64,000 nucleotides of DNA. It comes from Spirochaetales bacterium (GTDB lineage: Bacteria > Spirochaetota > Leptospiria > Leptospirales > Leptonemataceae). Position numbers and translations under genes: made by a program. Below the pieces are notes generated by a model. That model was given only the letters and a program-made list of their open reading frames with translations. It did not search any database and was not told the origin of the DNA. Each line of letters opens with the position of its first letter. The stretch's first letter is position 1. Location of the stretch: positions 124,001 through 188,000 of the forward strand of contig JABTUL010000001.1 in NCBI GenBank assembly GCA_015075425.1, read 5' to 3'. Positions 42,627 to 49,709 of this stretch are shown here, in pieces.

Positions 42627-43411
42627 AGGATCTGGCAGCCGCTGCCTGCCATAAAGACTGGCATTTTGAGCTGGCCGCCCATTACAATGATCTTGGACTG
42701 GAAGTTACCGAATACATACGTTATGCCTATGACCGGCGTTGCTATGATCCACAGCCTCTGCATGAAGGAAACATCCCGGTCTTTCTGGATTTTGTCCGGA
42801 AAAAAAAACCTGAGTTATTTGAACAGTTGCAGCGGGCGGGTTTTTTTTCCGGGCCCGGTGATGAGCTACAGCTGCTGGATTTTCTGACTTCTGCCGGCCT
42901 TTCGCGCCTGGGAGCGCTTCCTATCGACCCATCGCTTTTAGAAATTTTGCTTGCGGCAAGTCAGGACACGTTGGGCGCACTGGAAATGTATATAGCAACT
43001 GCCGTGCCGCTGGATGCGTTACTCTCAGAACTCGTTGGCCTGTATGTCCGATCCCGGGATTTGTTGCCTGAGGCCGCTGAGCTTATGCTTGCCCACATAT
43101 TGCATTCTCATGATTACTACCGCAGTCGTCAAACGCTGGAGCAGGCCATGCTACTGCATCTGCAAAAGGAAGCGGAGCGGCTGGGACTTCTTTCCCGGAC
43201 GTCGGGCCTGAGCGCTGCGGCTCTGGCTGCTTTAAAAGAACTGGGTTTGGATCCGTTCAAGTCCTATTCGTTTGCCGCTATCAAGAAACAGTACAGGGCA
43301 GAGCTCAAGCTACACCACCCGGATCGCAACCCTGCCGGTCAGGAAAAAACGATGGCCCTCATCCAGGCTTACGCAATTCTGAGCATCGAGTATGAAGAAA
43401 GTGCGACTTAG
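42593..43411 (+). CDS. Protein with C-terminal J domain
   Basis: The 272-residue protein is mostly helical with no known N-terminal domain. The last 60 residues form a J domain with the HPD tripeptide (LKLHHPDRNPAGQEKTMALI), which stimulates DnaK-type chaperone ATPase. A helical substrate- or complex-binding part (1-205) precedes it. The start is inside the hflX 3' end, and the stop overlaps the next gene by 20 bases, so it is embedded in the hflX operon. Confidence 0.85.
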   Translation: MSLSEKAARVVKDLAAAACHKDWHFELAAHYNDLGLEVTEYIRYAYDRRCYDPQPLHEGNIPVFLDFVRKKKPELFEQLQRAGFFSGPGDELQLLDFLTSAGLSRLGALPIDPSLLEILLAASQDTLGALEMYIATAVPLDALLSELVGLYVRSRDLLPEAAELMLAHILHSHDYYRSRQTLEQAMLLHLQKEAERLGLLSRTSGLSAAALAALKELGLDPFKSYSFAAIKKQYRAELKLHHPDRNPAGQEKTMALIQAYAILSIEYEESAT

Positions 43412-44207
43412 TCCGGTGCTTTTCGTCCTGTGCTGGCAGAGTGCCTTCGCCCAGGATTGGCTGGGCAGTCTGGCAGAAGCGCGGGATGCTGCCCGGCAAA
43501 GCGGCAAGCCGGTCTATCTGGACATCTATGCCGAATGGTGCGGTTTTTGCCGCAAGCTCTTCCATGAAGAGTACCCGCGAAGCGAATTTCAGGAAGCCAT
43601 ACAGCACTTTGTGCGCGTGCGCCTGGACGGGGAGAAGCATCCGCGAATCATGCAGGAGTTCGGGATCCGCGGCTTTCCCACGATCGTGATTTTCAACTCC
43701 CAGGGCCAGGAAATCGAACGCATTCAGGGTTACAAACCGGCAGCGCAAATCGCGCGGATTCTGCGCGACATCACCCGCAGAAGTCAGGGGCCGGCAGACC
43801 CCGTTCCCGAGGGTGGCCCGCCACCCGTCGGGCTACAGGCGCATTACAAGCTTGCCACGCAATACTTTGAAAACAATCAGTGGTCTAAGGCAAGGGAACA
43901 CTTTCTACAAGCCTATTTCAGTGAGGATGCCACTTTAAGTCCGGGATTGCAGCAGGTATCGCTCTACAACGCTGCGGTGGCGGCCATGAAGAATCAGGAT
44001 TTTGTCCTCGCGATTTCTTACTGGCATGTTTATACGGCAGCCTATCCGGAAAGCAAAGATCTGGCAGAGGCCCGCTACTTTCGTGCTCGTGCTTACCGCT
44101 TTCTGGGCATGCAGAGCGAAGCTCGTCCGGATCTGGTCTACGCGGCCAAACACTTAAAATCAGCTAAAGACCGCGAGCAGGCTTTGCGCGAGCTCAAGGC
44201 TCTATGA
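43392..44207 (+). CDS. Exported thioredoxin-like protein with TPR tail
   Basis: A signal peptide (LSPVLFVLCWQSAFAQ) is followed by a thioredoxin fold of DUF255/thiol-disulfide type: YLDIYAEWCGFCRKL with the redox CxxC, and FGIRGFPTIVIFNSQG with the cis-Pro. Residues about 145-271 form tetratricopeptide-like helices (YKLATQYFENNQWSKAREHF). The likely site is the periplasm, and the role is disulfide reduction or isomerisation tied to a protein partner via the TPRs. It overlaps the J-domain gene by 20 bases, and its stop overlaps hisC (ATGA). Confidence 0.88.
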   Translation: MKKVRLSPVLFVLCWQSAFAQDWLGSLAEARDAARQSGKPVYLDIYAEWCGFCRKLFHEEYPRSEFQEAIQHFVRVRLDGEKHPRIMQEFGIRGFPTIVIFNSQGQEIERIQGYKPAAQIARILRDITRRSQGPADPVPEGGPPPVGLQAHYKLATQYFENNQWSKAREHFLQAYFSEDATLSPGLQQVSLYNAAVAAMKNQDFVLAISYWHVYTAAYPESKDLAEARYFRARAYRFLGMQSEARPDLVYAAKHLKSAKDREQALRELKAL

Positions 44208-45289
44208 CCTTTGAGGTGCAGGATTTCATCCCTGAACATATTTTGCGGATGGAGGCCTATGTCCCCGGTATGCAGCCGGCCAGTCCCGATATCATTAAAC
44301 TCAATACAAATGAAAACCCTTTTCCCCCGCTGCCCGCTGTCATCAGCGCCATAAATCAGGCTGCCGGGAAGCTCCAGCTTTATCCGGAACCTTCCTCACG
44401 CCCATTACGCGAAAAACTCAGTTCCCTTTATGGTCAGAGCCCGGAATCTTTTTTGATTGGAAATGGATCCGACGAAATCCTCAGCCTGCTTTTCCGTCTC
44501 CTGCTTCCAGATGGCGGCAGTTGCCTGAGCAGCGATCCAGCCTACAGTCTTTATCCGGTCCTCGCTGCCATGCAGAACGGAGAGATCTTGAATGTTGCGG
44601 TGAAGTCTGACTGGTATCTGGATCTGGCGGCCATGGCCGCGCGCGCCAAAGAATCCAGCCGATTTATCATCATCACCCATCCCAATGCGCCCACCGGCCT
44701 GATCGAAAAACGGGAGGACGTAACGCGGCTCATCCAGGAGGTCCCGTGCTTTGTCATTCTGGACGAGGCCTACATGGACTTTGCACCAGCTGGCCAGAGT
44801 TTTGTAAGGGAAGCGGGAACGGATTTTCCCAACTTGATTGTGGTGCGAACCTTCAGCAAATCGGCAAGCCTCGCCGGGATGCGGACCGGCTGGTGCGTGG
44901 GTCATCCGGACGTCATTGCCCAGTTGCACAAGATTCGGGACTCCTACAATGTTTCCCTTATCGCTCAGGCCGCGGCCCTTGCCATTCTGGCAGAAGAGGA
45001 AGCCAACCGGGCGCGCATCAACACGATCTGCCAGACACGCGATGCATTTGCCCGGACGCTGCAACAGATGGGTTTTACCGTACTGCCCTCAGCCACTAAT
45101 TTTCTTTTTGTAAAACCACCGGAAGAATGCACGGCTCGGTCTCTTTATGATTCTTTACTGTCCCGAAATATTCTGGTCCGTCACTTTGATCGGCCTGGCC
45201 TGCGGGACTATTTGCGCATCAGCATAGGTAGCGGCCAGGCCATGGAAAAGGTTCAGAAAGTCCTGGGAGAGGTGCTTCCGTCGGCATGA
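44204..45289 (+). CDS. hisC: Histidinol-phosphate aminotransferase
   Basis: A 361-residue fold-type I PLP enzyme of histidine biosynthesis. Motifs are KLNTNENPFPP, IGNGSDEIL, HPNAPTG, VILDEAYMDF and the PLP lysine K219 in TFSKSASLAGMRTGW, plus LRISIG near the end with the phosphate-binding Arg. All agree with HisC. It starts with an ATGA overlap on the thioredoxin-TPR gene and ends with one on the FGE-like gene. No other his genes are nearby. Confidence 0.93.
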   Translation: MTFEVQDFIPEHILRMEAYVPGMQPASPDIIKLNTNENPFPPLPAVISAINQAAGKLQLYPEPSSRPLREKLSSLYGQSPESFLIGNGSDEILSLLFRLLLPDGGSCLSSDPAYSLYPVLAAMQNGEILNVAVKSDWYLDLAAMAARAKESSRFIIITHPNAPTGLIEKREDVTRLIQEVPCFVILDEAYMDFAPAGQSFVREAGTDFPNLIVVRTFSKSASLAGMRTGWCVGHPDVIAQLHKIRDSYNVSLIAQAAALAILAEEEANRARINTICQTRDAFARTLQQMGFTVLPSATNFLFVKPPEECTARSLYDSLLSRNILVRHFDRPGLRDYLRISIGSGQAMEKVQKVLGEVLPSA

Positions 45290-46131
45290 AACAAGGGCTG
45301 CCCGGGTATATCGTTACAGGTCTTTTGCTTTTAGGCGGACTGCACTGTCGCACGGGGATTCTTGCAGATTCCTCTTGCCCGCATATGTATCCTGATATGG
45401 CCTGTATTCCGGCCGGTCCCTTCCTGCGCGGCAGTGAGCGTGAATCCATTGACGAGGACAGTCATCGCCGGGTCCGCGATGAATCCCCGGTGGAAAGAAT
45501 CGTTCTTTCTGCTTTTTATATGGATATCTATGAAGTAACCGCCGCCGGGTACGATGCCTGTGTTGCTGCGGGCGGGTGTTCCTACGCAAAGACCAACTAT
45601 AAAGGATACAGTGAACCGCGCATGCCCAAGCTGGGCATCAGCTGGTTTCAGGCCCGCGACTACTGCGTCTGGAAAGGGAAGCGACTGCCCACGGAAGCGG
45701 AATGGGAAAAGGCAGCCCGGGGAGAAGAGGGCGGTCTTTATCCCTGGGGCAATGATAAAGCCACCTGCCAGCGAGCCATCATCAAAGAAGGCGGACGGCG
45801 CGGTTGTGGCACGGGAAAAACCTGGGATGTAGGTTCAAGGCCGGTCGGATTGTACGGTCTGTATGATATGGCCGGTAACTCCTGGGAGTGGGTCGCAGAC
45901 TGGTATTCCAGTAGCTACGCAGCCTGTGGGGCAAACTGTCAGGGCAAAGATCCAAAGGGTCCCTGTGGCGGTGCTCCTGAATGTCCGGGTTCGATCTACC
46001 GGGTGGTCCGCGGCGGTTCCTGGTGGTGGGATGCTGCGTCGGCTCTGTCTTCTAATCGAAGGCCGCACTTTCCTTCCAATAAACCCTACCATCATTTTGG
46101 ATTTCGCTGCGCTCGGGATGCCCGGCCCTGA
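45286..46131 (+). CDS. FGE-sulfatase (SUMF1) domain lipoprotein
   Basis: A 281-residue protein with a lipoprotein-type N terminus (GLLLLGGLHC). It has a formylglycine-generating-enzyme fold: DMACIPAGPFLRGS, FYMDIYEVTAAGYDACV, the core RLPTEAEWEKAARG, YPWGN, GLYDMAGNSWEWVADWY, RVVRGGSWWW and FGFRCAR. This fold includes true sulfatase-maturing enzymes and many divergent relatives; the catalytic Cys pair was not identified with certainty. It is last in the compact plus-strand cluster and faces a convergent gene. Confidence 0.88.
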   Translation: MKQGLPGYIVTGLLLLGGLHCRTGILADSSCPHMYPDMACIPAGPFLRGSERESIDEDSHRRVRDESPVERIVLSAFYMDIYEVTAAGYDACVAAGGCSYAKTNYKGYSEPRMPKLGISWFQARDYCVWKGKRLPTEAEWEKAARGEEGGLYPWGNDKATCQRAIIKEGGRRGCGTGKTWDVGSRPVGLYGLYDMAGNSWEWVADWYSSSYAACGANCQGKDPKGPCGGAPECPGSIYRVVRGGSWWWDAASALSSNRRPHFPSNKPYHHFGFRCARDARP

Positions 46132-46142
46132 TTTAGAAAAAT

Positions 46143-46544
46143 TCAGGATCGGCCAGCAAGTATGGCCAGTGCCTGTTCACGGAGGGCCGGCGCGACAGGA
46201 ACTAAAATCTGGCCTTCCGTGTCTCTTTGCACGTTGTACTGCCGAGCTTGCATGAGGAGTTGCGATTCGGGTTTGAATTTATCCTGGCCTACCCACTGAG
46301 CAAATGCGCCAATCATTCGCCGCTGTAGATCTTCTACTTTGCTGTGGGCGCGGGCTTTTTTGTAGTAGCCGTAGGCCAGAAGCGGTAAACGGCGCTCATA
46401 CATGTAGTAGTCTCCCAGACGGATGAGTCCACTCTGGTAATCGGCTTTGAGGAAACACTCCCGGGCGCGAACAAAATCTTTCTTGTTAAATGCTTCATTT
46501 CCCTGACGGATGAGCTCAATACGATCCTTCTCCTGCACATTCAT
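46143..46544 (-). CDS. Small TPR-like helical protein
   Basis: The 133-residue soluble protein begins with a TPR-like helix pair (IRQGNEAFNKKDFVRARECF) and a second one (LGDYYMYERRLPLLAYGYYKKA), then a less regular tail. No enzyme motif is visible. It is convergent with the FGE-like gene and divergent from the GyrI-like gene. It may be a protein-protein adaptor. Confidence 0.7.
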   Translation of the reverse strand: MNVQEKDRIELIRQGNEAFNKKDFVRARECFLKADYQSGLIRLGDYYMYERRLPLLAYGYYKKARAHSKVEDLQRRMIGAFAQWVGQDKFKPESQLLMQARQYNVQRDTEGQILVPVAPALREQALAILAGRS

Positions 46545-46591
46545 AGAATCGGAAAAATGTTGGTTCTGGCAACTTTTTTTTCCGGTGGATA

Positions 46592-46609
46592 CTTGACGTA
46601 GAAGTCAAG
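46592..46609. repeat. Inverted repeat CTTGAC-N6-GTCAAG upstream of the GyrI-like gene
   Basis: Six-base arms separated by GTAGAA, 18-35 bases before the start of the gene at 46627. The left arm could also act as a -35 box. It may be an operator. Confidence 0.4.
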
Positions 46610-46626
46610 AGTTCGATTCTGCGATC

Positions 46627-47214
46627 ATGAAGATCGTAAAAATCCTGCTTGGTCTCCTCGGGGGTCTGGCCATCATTTTAACAGTATTCTACGCTTATCT
46701 GGGAGGATTCCAGACGATTCAGGTTCAGGAAGCCACGGCCGGCCCGTTTCAGGTAATTGTCACAACCCATCGTGGGTCGTACTCCGGTCTGAGTAACTCC
46801 TGGGACCACTTTGTCGCACGGGTGCAGGAAGCGGGCCTGAAAGAATGTGATGCTCTGGCCTTTTATCTGGATCCGCCAGGCACTCCCGAAGATCAGTTAC
46901 GATCGGTTCTTGCCTGCCGCCTTGAGGCCATTCCGGAACCGGAGAGGCAAAAACTGGCCGCCGGTTTTTCTGTGTATAGCATGCCAGCCGTCCCGGCCTT
47001 ACACGCTACCTTCCCGTTCCGCAATTTTTTTTCCTACATGGTGGGTCCAACGAAGGTGTACCCGGCCATGCAGAAAGCAACAGAGGGAAAGCCCGCGCCG
47101 CGTTTTGCAATAGAAACCTACGGTGTTGATGGCCGCTCCACGGAAATCGGATTTTTTATGCCCCTTTCTGCGGATGAGGCTCTTGTAGCGCCACTCATTG
47201 CCCTTTTTCCCTAG
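46627..47214 (+). CDS. Membrane-anchored GyrI-like domain protein
   Basis: The 195-residue protein has one N-terminal transmembrane helix (about 5-26). The rest resembles GyrI-like small-molecule-binding domains, as in TEX264-type proteins: VIVTTHRGSYSGLSNSW, CDALAFYLDPPGTP and RFAIETYG. The ligand is unknown, and the match is by pattern only. The stop is immediately followed by the CCCGGATTATTC motif and, further on, an inverted repeat ahead of the ATPase gene. Confidence 0.65.
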   Translation: MKIVKILLGLLGGLAIILTVFYAYLGGFQTIQVQEATAGPFQVIVTTHRGSYSGLSNSWDHFVARVQEAGLKECDALAFYLDPPGTPEDQLRSVLACRLEAIPEPERQKLAAGFSVYSMPAVPALHATFPFRNFFSYMVGPTKVYPAMQKATEGKPAPRFAIETYGVDGRSTEIGFFMPLSADEALVAPLIALFP

Positions 47215-47273
47215 CCCGGATTATTCAAGAAAACGGCAGGGAGCCGTGGGCGATCCTTGCCCCGGCTACTGAA

Positions 47274-47297
47274 TTTTTCACGGTCCACCGTAAAAAA
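47274..47297. repeat. Imperfect palindrome upstream of the DUF4143 ATPase
   Basis: Arms TTTTTCACGGT and ACCGTAAAAAA, 11 bases each with one mismatch, around a CC centre; 38 bases before the ATPase ATG. It may be an operator or a hairpin ending upstream transcription. Confidence 0.55.
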
Positions 47298-47335
47298 TAA
47301 GCTTTCTTTTTCTGGTGCGCCGGAATTTTAGGTCC

Positions 47336-48445
47336 ATGGAGCGTTACCTGGAACAACAGGTCCAATCAGATCTGGGTGCCAAAATGGTCCTGCTGGGTGG
47401 GCCCCGTCAGGTGGGAAAAACCACCCTGGCGCGTAACCTCCAGGGACAGAATGCAACCGGGTACTTGAACTGGGACATCCCTGCCCACCGAGAGTTCATC
47501 CTGAAGCGTTCATTGCCGGATACACCCCTGTGGGTTCTGGATGAAATCCATAAATTCCGAACCTGGCGCAACTTCTTGAAAGGGCTTTATGATGAATACG
47601 GCCAGAGCCGCCAGATCCTGGTAACGGGTAGTGCCCGACTGGACTACTATCGATTTGGCGGCGATTCATTGCAGGGCCGCTACCATTACCTGCGCCTGCA
47701 CCCTTTCAGTTTTGCTGAATTGCAACTGCAGAACCGGGGCGATCTTCAGGATCTGCTCCGCTTGGGCGGGTTCCCTGAGCCTTTTTTGGGGGGATCTGAA
47801 AAGAAAGCCAGACGCTGGTCTCTGGAATACCGCAATCGGCTCATCCGGGAAGAAATTCTGTTTTTAGAACAGATTAAGGATCTGGGCCGACTGGAACAAC
47901 TGATGCTGCTCCTGCCAGAACGTGTAGGCAGCCCATTGTCATTGAATGGCTTGCGCGAAGATTTACAGGTCAACCATGAGACGGTTCGGCGCTGGATGGA
48001 AGTCCTGGAGCGTTTCTATGCCATTTTTAGGATTTCGCCTTTCAGTGCCAGACAACTGCGCGCCCTCAAAAAAGAACAGAAACACTATCATTTTGACTGG
48101 ACCCTGGTTCAAAAAGAAGGCCCCCGTTTTGAAAATCTTGTGGCCAGCCATTTGCTCAAGTGGGTCCATTTCCAGTATGATACAGAAGGTGTCGAGGCCG
48201 ATCTAAGTTACTTTCGCGACGTGGACGGCCGGGAGGTCGACTTTGTTGTTCTGGAGCGCCGCAAGCCGGTGCTATTTGTTGAATGCAAGCTCAGTGAAGG
48301 AGCCGCGGATCGCTCTTTGCGCTACCTGAAGGAGCGTTTTCCTGCCGTGCGGGCCGTTCAGGTCACGGCCTCTGCGACACAAAGACGGATACAGGACGGC
48401 ATTGAACTTATACCAGCGACGGATTTTCTGACTGAACTGGTGTGA
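47336..48445 (+). CDS. AAA ATPase with DUF4143 C-terminal domain
   Basis: A 369-residue protein from ATG 47336 (GTG 47315 adds seven residues). It is intact: Walker A LLGGPRQVGKTTLAR, Walker B LWVLDEIHKFRTW, sensor VTGSARLDYYR, winged-helix segment LSLNGLREDLQVNHETVRRW, and C-terminal PD-(D/E)XK-like EVDFVVLERRKPVLFVECK. It is much closer in sequence to the two decayed copies at 25470 and 30560 than to the intact one at 26058. The role of the family is unknown; it may be a mobile or defence-related ATPase. Downstream DNA shows no gene I can name. Confidence 0.9.
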   Translation: MERYLEQQVQSDLGAKMVLLGGPRQVGKTTLARNLQGQNATGYLNWDIPAHREFILKRSLPDTPLWVLDEIHKFRTWRNFLKGLYDEYGQSRQILVTGSARLDYYRFGGDSLQGRYHYLRLHPFSFAELQLQNRGDLQDLLRLGGFPEPFLGGSEKKARRWSLEYRNRLIREEILFLEQIKDLGRLEQLMLLLPERVGSPLSLNGLREDLQVNHETVRRWMEVLERFYAIFRISPFSARQLRALKKEQKHYHFDWTLVQKEGPRFENLVASHLLKWVHFQYDTEGVEADLSYFRDVDGREVDFVVLERRKPVLFVECKLSEGAADRSLRYLKERFPAVRAVQVTASATQRRIQDGIELIPATDFLTELV

Positions 48446-48678
48446 GGCGGGTAGGAGTTTCAGGAAGGCTTGTGAACGTGCATACCGGAGAAATCAAGGA
48501 AATCAACTTTATGGCCTACAGGCCTTTCTTCATCCAGTGGCGCGAAGCGGTCCTGCGCCATCTGGTACGCTCGAAGCATTCATTCAAGGAGAAATTCTGT
48601 CCGGACTGTCAGAAACCACTTATTTTTTTGTCTCCAGAATTGATTTTTTTCTTGCCCGGCGGTCAGGATGTGCTATAA
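48442..48678 (+). CDS. Possible small ORF with CxxC, doubtful
   Basis: A 78-codon frame overlaps the ATPase stop (GTG-type start). It contains FCPDCQKP, a single CxxC, and aromatic runs, but lacks a recognisable family. A second frame of similar length overlaps it. It is more likely eroded DNA than a working gene, and is listed because the overlap with the ATPase stop resembles local operon style. Confidence 0.22.
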   Translation: MRRVGVSGRLVNVHTGEIKEINFMAYRPFFIQWREAVLRHLVRSKHSFKEKFCPDCQKPLIFLSPELIFFLPGGQDVL

Positions 48679-48857
48679 ACTTGCATGAACTTGCGGGTTA
48701 TGCGCCATCCGGGCCTGGTTTTCGCGGGCAAAATTTTAAGGGGCTTGCAATCCAGGGCTTTTATACCAGAAATCACTACCGATAAGCGACTCCATGTCCC
48801 GTTTTGGTGGACCGGGGGAGCAGTAACTGGTCCGTAAGTTCCTATAAGATTAAGATT
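48679..48857. other. Non-coding stretch before the SRPBCC gene
   Basis: 179 bases with no recognised gene or strong hairpin. The last 20 bases before the ATG are AT-rich and have no Shine-Dalgarno match. Confidence 0.4.
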
Positions 48858-49349
48858 ATGAACAACGACAAAGTAAACATTACGTTAAAAGTTGAAATCA
48901 CACGTATATTTGACGCACCGATTGAGCGTGTCTGGGAGCTTTGGAGCGAATCCGAAAAAATAAAAAAATGGTGGGGACCAAAAATGTTTTCTTGCCCTGT
49001 TGCCGATGTTGATTTACGCGAAGGAGGCACAACGCTCGTGTGTATGCGCGGGCCACTTTTCGGATGGCCGACCATCTACAGTACCTGGGCATATACAAAA
49101 ATCGTACCCCACGAGCGAATAGAATATACCTTCAATTTTTCCGATGACAAAGGCAACAAGAAACCGCCGATAGAAGCCGGTATACCCGAAGATGGTCACC
49201 ACGTTGTCATATTTAAAGATTTAGGAGATGATAAAACGGAAATCCATATGGTGGAGTACGGCTACACCAAAAAGAAGGCGCGCAACCGATCGCAATCAGG
49301 ACTTGAGCAGTGTTTTAATAAGATGGCGCAGGTTCTGAATTACAACTAA
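48858..49349 (+). CDS. SRPBCC / AHSA1-like START-fold protein, probably acquired
   Basis: From ATG 48858 the protein has 163 residues. The activator-of-Hsp90 (AHSA1)-like pattern is clear: ITRIFDAPIERVWELWSESE, KKWWGPKMFSCP, DLREGG, HERIEYTFNF and EQCFNKMAQVL. Such domains bind hydrophobic ligands or act as chaperone cofactors. The codons are visibly more AT-rich and Lys/Ile/Asn-rich than in neighbouring genes, and no ribosome-binding site precedes the start, which would suit a Bacteroidetes-like donor. Acquisition is inferred. Confidence 0.85.
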   Translation: MNNDKVNITLKVEITRIFDAPIERVWELWSESEKIKKWWGPKMFSCPVADVDLREGGTTLVCMRGPLFGWPTIYSTWAYTKIVPHERIEYTFNFSDDKGNKKPPIEAGIPEDGHHVVIFKDLGDDKTEIHMVEYGYTKKKARNRSQSGLEQCFNKMAQVLNYN

Positions 49350-49709
49350 TGGCGATGCTTTTGGTGCCCCAGTTGATATACTTACGCGCCATCTATCGCT
49401 GTAAATGTCACGAACTCGACCGAAGCTAATAAGCGAACATAAGCAACACCGAGCAGGCAATGTGAACGTAAGTGAGCGGCCGGTGCGCGGTGCTTGCGGA
49501 GTATGAGCGAATAATAGGCACATTGGCATAGCTTGTCAAACGTGCGGACCCGATCACTGTAGTAGCCCTCGGGCCAGTATTTCTGCCAGATGCTTTTGTA
49601 GAGCGTCCAGCGGTCCAGCCCTGACCGCGCTGTTTACTTATGTTCGTGGTCCAGGCGGCCCCGGCTGATTTCTGCTTGCCAGGCTCTAAAACCTGTGTAA
49701 AAAGGGGGA
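49350..49709. other. 360-bp gene-free stretch
   Basis: I see no gene, RNA fold or repeat here. The composition is mixed, and the left half looks like a continuation of the foreign-looking segment. The TonB receptor promoter should lie at the right end. An AAAAAGGGGG tract at about 49698-49708 directly precedes the receptor ATG and includes its ribosome-binding region. Confidence 0.4.

Noticed and set aside
46592-46621. Sigma-70 promoter upstream of the GyrI-like gene
   Set aside because: TTGACG is a good -35, but the sequence 17 bases later (ATTCTG) is a poor -10; only the inverted repeat is listed.
48537-48785. Frame overlapping the small ORF after the ATPase
   Set aside because: No conserved motif, no ribosome-binding site, and it competes with another weak frame; probably eroded DNA.
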